Under the pieces are notes generated by a model. The model saw only the letters and a list, made by a program, of their open reading frames with translations, was not told the DNA's origin and did not search any database. A stretch of DNA of 64,000 nucleotides from Sulfurirhabdus sp043759595 (lineage in GTDB: Bacteria > Pseudomonadota > Gammaproteobacteria > Burkholderiales > SMCO01). Both the position numbers and the translations under genes were made by a program. Positions 52,894 through 61,523 of the stretch are shown here, in pieces; the first letter of the stretch is position 1, and the number at the start of each line of letters is the position of its first letter. The stretch lies in assembly GCA_043759595.1 (NCBI GenBank), contig JAYVLG010000204.1, positions 1-64,000 on the forward strand, read 5' to 3'.

Positions 52894-54440
52894 GCAAGCT
52901 GCCGAACGGTTGGGTAACCTGTTCTATTGCTGATGTTACTACCAATATTGAGCAACGCGAACCCACGGCGAATAAGCCATTTTTATATATTGATATTTCA
53001 TCGGTTGATCGCGAAACAAAGAAGATTGTATCGCCACAAAAGCTTGATCCGCACGATGCTCCTTCACGTGCGAGAAAGGTCGTCAAAACGGGAGATGTGC
53101 TGGTGTCGATGACACGGCCAAACCTCAATGCAGTGGCAATTGTTGAGGAAACTTTGGATGGCGAAATTGCCTCTACTGGCTTTGATGTTCTTCGAGCTGA
53201 CGAAATTGATTCTCGCTGGCTTTATTACACCGTTCGAAGTTCGGCATTTGTTGCTGCCATGACTGATTTGGTTCAAGGTGCTTTATATCCTGCAATCAAG
53301 TCCACGGATGTTCGGTGCTATGAACTTCCACTCGCTCCACGCACCGAACAAAAGCGTATCGCTGACAAGCTTGATGCAGTGCTGGTGCGGGTGGATGCCT
53401 GCCGTGACCGCCTTGACCGCATCCCCTCCATCCTCAAACGTTTACGTCAGTCCGTCCTTGCTGCCGCCACCTCCGGCAAGCTGACGGAGGAGTGGCGAGA
53501 GAATGCAAAAGCTACCCTTGATGATTGGAAGCTCACGTCCCTAGGTAGCATTGTTAAAGAGTCGGCAAATGGTCTTTCCAAAAGACGTGGGGAGTCCGGC
53601 AATGAGACTACAGTTCTCCGCTTGGCTGACTACAAGAATTCTGAACGTGTCTTGGGTAATGAAAGAACCATCAAACTCGATGAGAAAGAGCTGCGTAAGT
53701 TCAGTTTGGTGGAGGGTGACCTTCTCGTTGTGCGAGTGAATGGGAGCCGTGAGCTGGCAGGGAAGTTCATTTCTTACGAAAGCAAAAACGGTGAAATAGA
53801 AGCATATTGCGACCACTTCATCAGATTGCGACTCAAAGAGGAACTTATATGCCCCACATTTGCTCTTTTCGTAGCGAACTCAGGTATTGGGCGGTTGTAT
53901 ATTGAGTCCGTGCTTCTGACTACTGCGGGACAGAATACGATCAACCAGACCTCTCTCTTTGGTCTCTCAATACGCTTGCCTTCACTAGCAGAGCAATACG
54001 AAATCGTCCGCCGCGTCGCATCCCTCTTCGCTTACGCAGATCGCCTTGAAGCCCGCTTTACCGCTGCTCGTATCCAGGTCGAAAAGCTCATACCTGCACT
54101 ACTCGCCAAAGCTTTCCGTGGAGAGCTCGTTTCGCAAGACCCAAATGACGAACCGGCCAACGCGCTTCTGGAACGCATCCGTTCTAAACCGTTGAGTAAG
54201 GGAAAACAGATAAAGACTCCGAGGAAAACTCCTATGACGAAATACAACACTGAATCCGTTAAGGCGATCATTCAGCAGATGCCTCAAGATCGCTTCAGTT
54301 TTGACGAGCTAAGTAATCAAGTCACGGCTGACTACGAGATACTAAAGGATATTGTCTTTGCATTATTGACTGAATCAGAGCCTATGTTGAGGCAAGTATT
54401 CGACAAGAAGGCTCAAGCTATGCGCTTCGAAAAGGCCTAA
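52890..54440 (+). CDS. hsdS: Type I restriction enzyme specificity subunit (HsdS) with extra C-terminal domain
   Basis: The GTG start (52890) overlaps the hsdM stop. The 516 residues hold two target recognition domains (about 1-145 and 205-365), each followed by a conserved helical region (LAPRTEQKRIADKLDAVLV; LPSLAEQYEIVRRVASLF). An additional C-terminal segment of about 68 residues (from M449, MTKYNTESVKAIIQQMPQDR) is not part of ordinary HsdS and looks like a small helical or winged-helix domain. It defines the DNA sequence recognised. Confidence 0.92.
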   Translation: MSKLPNGWVTCSIADVTTNIEQREPTANKPFLYIDISSVDRETKKIVSPQKLDPHDAPSRARKVVKTGDVLVSMTRPNLNAVAIVEETLDGEIASTGFDVLRADEIDSRWLYYTVRSSAFVAAMTDLVQGALYPAIKSTDVRCYELPLAPRTEQKRIADKLDAVLVRVDACRDRLDRIPSILKRLRQSVLAAATSGKLTEEWRENAKATLDDWKLTSLGSIVKESANGLSKRRGESGNETTVLRLADYKNSERVLGNERTIKLDEKELRKFSLVEGDLLVVRVNGSRELAGKFISYESKNGEIEAYCDHFIRLRLKEELICPTFALFVANSGIGRLYIESVLLTTAGQNTINQTSLFGLSIRLPSLAEQYEIVRRVASLFAYADRLEARFTAARIQVEKLIPALLAKAFRGELVSQDPNDEPANALLERIRSKPLSKGKQIKTPRKTPMTKYNTESVKAIIQQMPQDRFSFDELSNQVTADYEILKDIVFALLTESEPMLRQVFDKKAQAMRFEKA

Positions 54441-54442
54441 CG

Positions 54443-56080
54443 ATGAAATTGCTGCGTGTGCATGTGATTTCTGCCAAGACCTGCGGTGGCTTGCTCGATG
54501 GACTCGATCTGTGGTTAAGGAGTCCAAATGGCGAACATGCATTGTTTGATCCCATGTGCCTTATAGGTCCAAACGGTGCTGGGAAGTCGCAATTCTTGCA
54601 GGTTGTCGCTGAGGTATTTCAATCAGTTTTTCATTCAACAATTAGCGCAGAAGAACGTATTGAAGGAAATCATGATCTCCAGTTTGAAGTGGAGTATTTA
54701 ATTCGCCCAGAAGGTGCAAAGTCAGATGTACATGTGCGCGTCGCACGTGTTGCGGAAGGTAAAAAGAAGCTCTCGGTAGTTATCCAAAAGCATGAGGGCG
54801 ACAACTGGACTGACTGCAATCTCGCATCTGCCGAAACATGGGCTCTTCTGCCACGCAAGATTGTTGGTTATACATCAGGCGGTAACGAGACTTTAAGTCT
54901 GCCGTTCTTGCTTAGCCGTAGCGGGTACGCTACAGAGGTTGGTGAGCGTGCGGTAAAAGACGTGGGAACTGGCAACCAGTTGGTTCCTGACACGAGATTG
55001 ATGTTGATCGACTACAGCACGCATTTAGAGGTGTTGGTCGCCAACTTGCTTTTGGCCTCAACAGATCAGCGATTGGCCCTCTTGGCGGATGCTCGTGTGG
55101 ATGGACTGCATTCCTTCCGTTGCGTTGTTCAGTTGGCGCATAATGCCGCACCCAAAGCTCCCTCACGGCTAAAAGGTGTGTCATCGAGAAAAGGCATTCA
55201 ATTGACGGAGGAGCTGGAGGGCTACCTGACTCAGCTTCAGCGCTGTGCAACCTGTTACCACTACGACGACAAGACCGAGACTTACACGTTTGATTTCTTC
55301 GTCGATCCGCAGACTACAAAGGCCTTTAACTTCTTTTGGGATAGTGCTCTTGATCTTTACTCTGCACTACATAAGCTGGCAATGTTGAATGACTTAGCCA
55401 TCCCCAAAGTTACGAGGGAGAGGTTCAAGCGTGATACTAAAGCACGCCGGTTCGCATCAAAACTCCCTGAGCCACAGGATGAAGATAAGGTGTTCCGATT
55501 CGAGCAAGTTAACTTCCGCGCTAATGCCGGAAAATCAGTTGTGGACTATGTGTCGTTGTCTGATGGTGAACATCAACTGGCACAACTCCTTGGCACGTTC
55601 TGCATGGTTTCGTTTCCTAATGTGCTGTTCTTACTCGATGAACCAGAGTCTCACTTCAACCCACAGTGGCGTGTAAAGTTCATCTCAAAACTAATCGACT
55701 TGCCTACCACTCATGGTTTGCGTCGAGATGCGTCAGAAGCAGCACGCCAAGACTGTTTGTTGACGACACATGCACCTTTCGTTCCTTCCGATATGGCAAG
55801 GGAGAAAGTATTTATATTTGGGAAAGATAAAGAGACTGGTAGGGTCGCTGTTCGGCGGCCTGATATAGAAACTTTTGGAACTACCTTTGATGCCATTCTT
55901 GATGAGTGCTTTGATGTCAGTCCTCCAATCTCCGAGGTATCGCGTCAACAAATTGATGGGTTGATGCAGAGCGATGATCCAAATGAAATTCGAGATGGTA
56001 TGAACCGCCTAGGTTACTCAGTAGAGAAAGCTTTTCTAGCAGATCGCGTTCGTCAGTTATCCAAGGAAGAGAAAAAGTAA
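54443..56080 (+). CDS. Restriction-associated AAA ATPase, Septu PtuA-like
   Basis: A 545-residue ABC/SMC-like ATPase: Walker A GPNGAGKS (42-49), a central insertion, a signature-like SLSDGEHQL (about 371-379), Walker B FLLDEPESHFNP (about 397-408) and switch histidine TTHAPF (about 440). It resembles the restriction system-associated AAA ATPase family and PtuA of Septu. It starts two bases after hsdS and ends one base before an HNH gene. The pair probably acts as an ATPase-gated nuclease. Confidence 0.85.
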   Translation: MKLLRVHVISAKTCGGLLDGLDLWLRSPNGEHALFDPMCLIGPNGAGKSQFLQVVAEVFQSVFHSTISAEERIEGNHDLQFEVEYLIRPEGAKSDVHVRVARVAEGKKKLSVVIQKHEGDNWTDCNLASAETWALLPRKIVGYTSGGNETLSLPFLLSRSGYATEVGERAVKDVGTGNQLVPDTRLMLIDYSTHLEVLVANLLLASTDQRLALLADARVDGLHSFRCVVQLAHNAAPKAPSRLKGVSSRKGIQLTEELEGYLTQLQRCATCYHYDDKTETYTFDFFVDPQTTKAFNFFWDSALDLYSALHKLAMLNDLAIPKVTRERFKRDTKARRFASKLPEPQDEDKVFRFEQVNFRANAGKSVVDYVSLSDGEHQLAQLLGTFCMVSFPNVLFLLDEPESHFNPQWRVKFISKLIDLPTTHGLRRDASEAARQDCLLTTHAPFVPSDMAREKVFIFGKDKETGRVAVRRPDIETFGTTFDAILDECFDVSPPISEVSRQQIDGLMQSDDPNEIRDGMNRLGYSVEKAFLADRVRQLSKEEKK

Positions 56081-56081
56081 C

Positions 56082-57134
56082 ATGTTTTATGGCTATCCGA
56101 TTGCAGCTAACATAGACAATTGGTTGCATGATTGTCTATGCACTATGTTGGCTGATATTCACAATAAAATTGATGCTGGTCATAAGCCTACTAAGTGGCC
56201 TGATAGCATACCGGTTGTACGTCGTACTGTACTCAGTGCTCGTACTGGTCTGCGAGATCGTTTGAAAGCCTATGCGAAAGCCTACAAACTGCTGGATAAT
56301 TTTGAACGACAACAAGTTGTTAACTGTCTCGCGCAGCAAAACTTGATCCCCGCGCTGGTGGCGTGCACGGTCAATTGTGAAAGAGTGGATGTCTTGCCTG
56401 AAACTATTCAGAAGCCAATCGCTAATCTATTTGATTTTTCATTCTCGTTGCTGACGCCGTTGGGTATACGGGATAAGCAGTATGAAATTATTTACAACGC
56501 TAGCACTAACCATGTTTGTCCGTTCTGCGGTTGTGAATATTTCGATGCTCCAGGAGCACCACGCGAAGACCTCGATCATTATCTTGCCAAATCGTTTTAT
56601 CCCTTTGCTGCGGCAAATCTTGAAAATCTGGCTCCAATGGGGAAGAGGTGCAATGAGAACTACAAGCTCGCTGAAGATATGCTAAGGTCAGTGGCTGGCG
56701 TCAGACGCCAATCGTTTTATCCCTATGCTGTTCCTACAATAGCAGTTTGTCTAGACAGTTCTATTCCTTTCGGAGGCGGGGATGGGCGGACGCCTAGTTG
56801 GGTAATAGATTTCAATCCAAATCTCCCTGAATGCACAACTTGGGATGATGTCTTTCATTTGCGAGATCGCATCAAACGCGATGTATTGGACACTTCTTTT
56901 TTGCGGTGGCTCGGTGAGTTTTCAACTTGGTATAAAAAGCGGATAAATGTCCCTAACCCAACTAATCCTGTCCTCTTGAACGCCTTGAAAATTTATGCAG
57001 AGGATGCCGAGCTTATGGGATTCAATGCGCGCGAATTTCTGAGATCAATAGTGTTCTTTATGCTGCATAAGCATTGTTTTAATGGGGATGCGCGCCTGAG
57101 TGAGTTTATGAGTGATCTTGTGACTGCAACATAG
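56082..57134 (+). CDS. HNH endonuclease domain protein, Septu PtuB-like
   Basis: A 350-residue protein with an HNH-type centre: CPFCGC (C146, C149), DLDHYLAKS (H166), NLENLAPMG and CN at 190-191. The flanking regions are unlike common HNH families. The gene is coupled to the ATPase upstream, as ptuB is to ptuA. The expected role is cleavage of nucleic acid when the ATPase senses infection; this is inference from the pairing. Confidence 0.75.
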   Translation: MFYGYPIAANIDNWLHDCLCTMLADIHNKIDAGHKPTKWPDSIPVVRRTVLSARTGLRDRLKAYAKAYKLLDNFERQQVVNCLAQQNLIPALVACTVNCERVDVLPETIQKPIANLFDFSFSLLTPLGIRDKQYEIIYNASTNHVCPFCGCEYFDAPGAPREDLDHYLAKSFYPFAAANLENLAPMGKRCNENYKLAEDMLRSVAGVRRQSFYPYAVPTIAVCLDSSIPFGGGDGRTPSWVIDFNPNLPECTTWDDVFHLRDRIKRDVLDTSFLRWLGEFSTWYKKRINVPNPTNPVLLNALKIYAEDAELMGFNAREFLRSIVFFMLHKHCFNGDARLSEFMSDLVTAT

Positions 57135-57160
57135 GCTATGACTCACCAAGGAGATTAAAG

Positions 57161-58105
57161 ATGAGTGACATCAAATTATTTCGCCTCACCCAAGGCCAAG
57201 CCACCGAACTACAAGGTGATGCCTCAGATCTCGAAAAGCCTTTACAAACGCTGCTCGAGAAAAATCTCGATCCGCTGCTCGGCATCCGCTTTCTCGCCAG
57301 CGAGCACTCTACCGGCAAGACCCATGCTGGCCGTATTGATACACTAGGTCTAGATGAAAACCAATGCCCAGTGATCATCGAATACAAGCGTTCGATGGGT
57401 GAAAATGTCATCAACCAGGGGTTGTTCTATCTGGATTGGCTGATGGATCATCGCGGTGATTTTGAGCGCCTGGTAACGAAGCAGTTGGGGAATGATGCCG
57501 CAGATCGTATCGACTGGAGCGCACCGCGTCTGGTTTGTATTGCGGCGGACTTCACTAAATATGATGCTCATGCCGTGCAGCAGATCAATCGCAATATCGA
57601 GTTGATCCGATACCGCCTGTTTGGCGAAGAACTGTTGTTGCTGGAGCTGGCTAATGCCACTAGTGCTGGGAATGGTGGTGCTGGCGGAGCGAAAGGTGGC
57701 AAGGCCGTCAAGTCGACATTAAATAAGGAAAAGACCACCACAGGCGACAAGACCTACGCCGAGTGTTTTGAGTCGCTTTCTGACCCACTGAGAGAACTAC
57801 TGTCCTCCTTGGAAGATCACATCATCTCGCTGGGTGACGATGTACAGAAGAAAGAACTGAAGCTGTATGTTGCCTTCAAGCGCCTGAAAAACTTCGCCAC
57901 CGTGGTCCTACAGAAAAACCGTTTGGTACTTTATCTGCACCTAAATCCGTCTCAGCTTAGTCCACTTCCCGCCATTAGTCGCGACGTAAGCCAAAGCGGC
58001 CATTGGGGTACTGGTGATCTTGAGTTGGCCATTTCTAACGCAGCCGACCTTGACCTCGTAAAGCCACTGATCCATATGGCTTATGAAGGACGTGGGAGTC
58101 GATAG
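57161..58105 (+). CDS. PD-(D/E)XK nuclease-like protein with DUF5655 domain
   Basis: The 314 residues have an N-terminal NucS/RecB-like nuclease core with the pattern D60 ... E74-x-K76 (RIDTLGLDENQCP, VIIEYKRSMG), a Gly/Ala/Lys linker (about 168-195) and a C-terminal DUF5655 domain (LYVAFKRLKNFATVVLQKNR). Such proteins commonly accompany restriction systems. Strong AAGGAG ribosome binding site. It is the last gene of the hsdM operon. Confidence 0.75.
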   Translation: MSDIKLFRLTQGQATELQGDASDLEKPLQTLLEKNLDPLLGIRFLASEHSTGKTHAGRIDTLGLDENQCPVIIEYKRSMGENVINQGLFYLDWLMDHRGDFERLVTKQLGNDAADRIDWSAPRLVCIAADFTKYDAHAVQQINRNIELIRYRLFGEELLLLELANATSAGNGGAGGAKGGKAVKSTLNKEKTTTGDKTYAECFESLSDPLRELLSSLEDHIISLGDDVQKKELKLYVAFKRLKNFATVVLQKNRLVLYLHLNPSQLSPLPAISRDVSQSGHWGTGDLELAISNAADLDLVKPLIHMAYEGRGSR

Positions 58106-58168
58106 AAGTGATAACACAAAGTGGAATACACTTTTATAGTATTTACCTGCTTTGCTTAGGGTGTTCTG

Positions 58169-58768
58169 ATGGACAGATGTGAGGCTATTACGAAAGCAGG
58201 GAAACGCTGTAGAAACAATGCACGTTCAGGGAGCGATTTCTGCGCGGTGCATGCTAATGAAGTATCTGGCTCTGGATTGGGTGCCGCGCTAGTCGGTGCG
58301 GTATTCGGGGTTGCGGCGATACCAACTTTGGGTGGGCTACTAATTGGCGGGGCTGTTGGTGCCATTATGCGCAGCCTTCATAAAGAGAGCAGCGTAAAGA
58401 AGAAGCGTGTATTCGTCAGCTTTGATTTCGAGCATGACAGAGCCTTGAAGGACTTCATACTAGGACAAGCAAAGTTAACAGACTCACCATTCGAAGTGAT
58501 TGACCATTCCCTGAGCGAAGCTGCGCCAGAACATAACTGGGAATCGAAAGCGCGTGCAGCTATCAAGCGATCCGATCTTGTACTTGTAGTGGTTGGTCAG
58601 CATACGTATAGGGCGCATGGCGTGCTAAAAGAGGTGGCTATGGCAAGAGAGGCAGATGTGCCAATCGTGCAGATCATTGGTTACAGTGACCGGAAGTACA
58701 CTCCAGTTGTAGATGCGGGCCGCTTATATGCTTGGACCTGGGACAACTTAAAGCGGTTGCTAGGCTAA
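58169..58768 (+). CDS. Zinc-finger, membrane-anchored TIR-like protein
   Basis: A 199-residue protein with three parts: a small zinc site (C4, C14, C25, H28; DUF5763-like), a glycine-zipper membrane helix (about 35-68, GAALVGAVFGVAA, GGLLIGGAVGAIM) and a TIR-like domain of the ThsB/DUF1863 type (about 79-175, KRVFVSFDFEHDRAL, LKEVAMAREADVP with candidate catalytic E155). The first gene of a tight TIR-TIR-SLOG cassette. Possible roles are infection sensing at the membrane, signal synthesis, or membrane effector. Confidence 0.7.
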   Translation: MDRCEAITKAGKRCRNNARSGSDFCAVHANEVSGSGLGAALVGAVFGVAAIPTLGGLLIGGAVGAIMRSLHKESSVKKKRVFVSFDFEHDRALKDFILGQAKLTDSPFEVIDHSLSEAAPEHNWESKARAAIKRSDLVLVVVGQHTYRAHGVLKEVAMAREADVPIVQIIGYSDRKYTPVVDAGRLYAWTWDNLKRLLG

Positions 58769-58790
58769 TCTATCAAGTGCTGGAAAATGT

Positions 58791-58796
58791 GAGGAG
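58791..58796 (+). promoter_or_regulatory. Ribosome binding site that fixes the TIR start
   Basis: GAGGAG lies seven bases before the TTG at 58804 and settles the start of the TIR gene there rather than at upstream in-frame codons that overlap the previous gene. Confidence 0.65.
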
Positions 58797-58803
58797 TAAC
58801 GCT

Positions 58804-59946
58804 TTGCCAATTTTGTATGAATTTGCTGTTCTCGGTGCCCCATTGGATGCTCAGGTTGATGAGCTTAAGGCAATCGTGGCGAAATCAATAGAACACTTCG
58901 GGTTGAGACTCAATCATGAAGTTTCATGGTTGGTTCGGCCAGCCAACTTTAACCCAGACCAGCACAAGGCTTCAGTAGCTGTCTTCTTTGGCGGGGATTG
59001 TGCTCCAGAAGCAAATTTGGAGGAGTTACTGCGTCGAGCCATTCCTGTGCTTCCTGTGGTCTCGAATCTATCTAGGGTGCATCAAGAAATCCCGGCAATA
59101 CTACTACCACTGAACTGTCTGGATTACAGCAATGATGGAGCGCAACGTGTTGCGACAGCGCTGCTCGAGTGTGCTGGGCTGTTGTCACGACAGCGTCGAA
59201 TCTTTCTTAGTTACCGGAGAGGTGAGGCTCAACAGGCTGCATTGCAGCTCTTCGAAGCATTGTCTGCAAGAGTGTTTGATGTGTTTCTGGATACTCACAA
59301 AATTGGTGCGGGTGAAGATTTTCAAGCCATGCTTTGGCATCAACTAAGCGATTCAGATGTACTGGTAATGCTCGACACCAAGACCTACTTCGATAGTCGA
59401 TGGACTAGCGCCGAATTTGGGCGTGCCTTGGCCAAGGGTGTTTCCGTGTTGCGCATCGGATGGCCTGACTGCACACCGTCAAAGCGGACAGCGACTGCGA
59501 ACAGTATTGAGCTGTCTCAGAAAGAGATAAATGCAGATACCGGCGAACTAGCTAGTGACGTTATTGCTCGTATCTGCATGAAGCTAGAGGCAGTTCGTGT
59601 TGAAAGTCATGCAGTACGCAACATCAATTTAGTGAGTAACTTACGCAATGCGATTGAGAAGATTCAAGGGCGATTCGTAGGGATTGGCGCCCACAATGCA
59701 GTGCATATCGAGTTGGCTAATGGGAAAAAGGTTGTGGTTTATCCTACCGTCGGCGTGCCTACATCGACAACTATACACGATGCTTCGGTAAATTCGCCGA
59801 ACCAATCTGTTGCGGTAGTTTATGACCATGTCGGCCTTCACACTCGCTGGCTTGGACATTTGGACTGGCTTGGAAGTCACATTCGTTCTGCTCGATGTGT
59901 GAAATCTAGCGAAGCTGCTTGGCAGTTTTCTGATTGGGAGGCATAG
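58804..59946 (+). CDS. TIR-domain protein with extra N- and C-terminal domains
   Basis: With the TTG start at 58804 the protein has 380 residues: an N-terminal alpha/beta domain (about 1-125, unknown, perhaps a degenerate TIR or Rossmann fold), a canonical TIR domain (about 130-225, RRIFLSYRRGE, DVFLDTHKIGAGEDF, RWTSAEFG with catalytic glutamate E204), and a beta-rich C-terminal domain (about 280-380). TIR domains of this kind cleave NAD and make signalling nucleotides. It is followed three bases later by the SLOG gene. Confidence 0.75.
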   Translation: MPILYEFAVLGAPLDAQVDELKAIVAKSIEHFGLRLNHEVSWLVRPANFNPDQHKASVAVFFGGDCAPEANLEELLRRAIPVLPVVSNLSRVHQEIPAILLPLNCLDYSNDGAQRVATALLECAGLLSRQRRIFLSYRRGEAQQAALQLFEALSARVFDVFLDTHKIGAGEDFQAMLWHQLSDSDVLVMLDTKTYFDSRWTSAEFGRALAKGVSVLRIGWPDCTPSKRTATANSIELSQKEINADTGELASDVIARICMKLEAVRVESHAVRNINLVSNLRNAIEKIQGRFVGIGAHNAVHIELANGKKVVVYPTVGVPTSTTIHDASVNSPNQSVAVVYDHVGLHTRWLGHLDWLGSHIRSARCVKSSEAAWQFSDWEA

Positions 59947-59949
59947 GGC

Positions 59950-60564
59950 ATGAGTGCGATCTTCTTGTCGGCTAGTGTCCCTATTGTGGGACGGAGTAAT
60001 TATCATGAGACGGCAAATCCGTTTTTAATTCAGTGTGCGGTAAGGGAGATGGTCATTGCGGTGATTCGCCGCCACAAGATTGTTTGGGGAGGTCACCCAT
60101 CGATAACGCCGATGATCTGGAGCATCTGTGAAGACTTAAATGTCGATTATTCGAAGAATGTAATATTGTATCAGAGCCAATATTTCAAGGATCGTTTTCC
60201 AGAAGAGAACCAACGCTTCGGCAACGTGATATTTACTGATGCAATTCCGGAAGATCAGGAAGCGAGCTTATTGCTGATGCGTGAAACTATGCTCTCTCGC
60301 GAAGACTTAGTTGCAGCTGTATTCATAGGTGGAATGGAGGGGGTGGAGGACGAGTACGATCTCTTTTGCCGATTCCATCCCAATGCCAAAGTTCTACCAG
60401 TTCCAGCTCCAGGTGGGGCTGCACGCTTGCTGGCTGAAATGCTAGACTACTTCGATAAAGCAGGAATGGACGATATAGATTTCGCGCGGTTGTTTCATCT
60501 GCATCTAAATTTCCAAGCAGAGAATTTAGAAGACAAGAACGCAGGTAAGTCAACAGATGAATAG
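59950..60564 (+). CDS. SLOG-superfamily protein associated with TIR
   Basis: A 204-residue Rossmann-like protein with SLOG hallmarks: MSAIFLSASVPIVGR at the start, WGGHPSITPMI (47-57), AAVFIGGMEGVEDEYDLF (122-139) and PAPGGAARLL (152-161). SLOG domains bind or process nucleotides and were predicted as sensors of NAD-derived signals in TIR-linked conflict systems. It starts three bases after the TIR stop, so both are surely co-expressed. It lacks an obvious nuclease, SIR2 or membrane part. Confidence 0.7.
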   Translation: MSAIFLSASVPIVGRSNYHETANPFLIQCAVREMVIAVIRRHKIVWGGHPSITPMIWSICEDLNVDYSKNVILYQSQYFKDRFPEENQRFGNVIFTDAIPEDQEASLLLMRETMLSREDLVAAVFIGGMEGVEDEYDLFCRFHPNAKVLPVPAPGGAARLLAEMLDYFDKAGMDDIDFARLFHLHLNFQAENLEDKNAGKSTDE

Positions 60565-60679
60565 AATGGCGTAACGCCGTAAATTTGGACAGAGGGGGTA
60601 ATCGGTGAAGGTGTGGCAATAGTGCGCGTTCAAGTGTGGCTGTGAAAAGCTAGCAAGTTAATTTAAGGATGTCAGGTAT

Positions 60680-61288
60680 ATGGCAAAGAAAACCTTTATT
60701 TCGTATAAATATAGTGAGGCTAAAGCATTGAGAGACAATATCCTCAAAGCATTGGGGGATGACGCTTCATACTATCAAGGAGAGACAAAAGAATCACCAG
60801 ACCTGACAGATACGACCACAGAAAATATTAAGAAAAATTTAAAAGATATGATTCATGGTACATCCGTTACCATCGTAGTGATATCACCTAATTTAAATGA
60901 CAGTAAGTGGATAGATTGGGAAATTGAATATTCGCTAAAAGAGATTACAAGAGAAGATAGGACTTCAAGGACGAATGGGGTTGTAGGTGTCATCATGAAA
61001 TATAATGGCGACTATGAGTGGTTAATTGGAAAGAGTTCTTATAACGATGGCTGCAAGCCGCGCACAATTAGTACAACTAAGTTGTATGAAATCATAAATA
61101 AAAATAGATTTAATTTAAAAGAGCCCAATTATATTTGCGATCAATGTAAGACAGTAAATCAGCTTGATGGGTCTTATATTTCCCTAATTGAAGAAGAATA
61201 TTTCCTAAAAGATCCAAATAAGTACATCGATAATGCATATGAAAAAAGCAAAGAAATCGAATTGTATGATTTAACAAAAACTCGATAG
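60680..61288 (+). CDS. Thoeris ThsB-like TIR protein
   Basis: A 202-residue protein whose first 115 residues match the ThsB/DUF1863 TIR-like fold: KKTFISYKYSEAKALRDNIL, a middle helix, VTIVVISPNLNDSKWIDWEI with a candidate catalytic glutamate E81. The C-terminal part contains CDQC. In Thoeris, ThsB makes a cyclic ADP-ribose isomer that activates ThsA. No thsA is nearby. Its DNA is strikingly AT-rich compared with its neighbours, suggesting a separate origin. Confidence 0.72.
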   Translation: MAKKTFISYKYSEAKALRDNILKALGDDASYYQGETKESPDLTDTTTENIKKNLKDMIHGTSVTIVVISPNLNDSKWIDWEIEYSLKEITREDRTSRTNGVVGVIMKYNGDYEWLIGKSSYNDGCKPRTISTTKLYEIINKNRFNLKEPNYICDQCKTVNQLDGSYISLIEEEYFLKDPNKYIDNAYEKSKEIELYDLTKTR

Positions 61289-61523
61289 CAAACTTAGAAA
61301 TCAACGCCAAAACAGAAATTGGTTATGGCAGCTTAACCTCTAGTTCTTGCGCAGGCTAAAAATGGGGGAATACCCTGCTAATTTTGAGTTGAACACTTAG
61401 ATGGTGTAAAAAATTTTGCGAATCAATATGGTCGGGCTCGGTGGATATTGAAAACTTTGACCAGCTTCAAATAACTGGGAACAGACCGCGGTCACATGAC
61501 GAGCACTCAGGGGAGAAAACTTC

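Noticed and set aside
58169..61288. Classical Thoeris system
   Set aside because: ThsB-like TIR proteins are present, but no SIR2-SLOG ThsA gene lies in the window, so the label Thoeris would be misleading.
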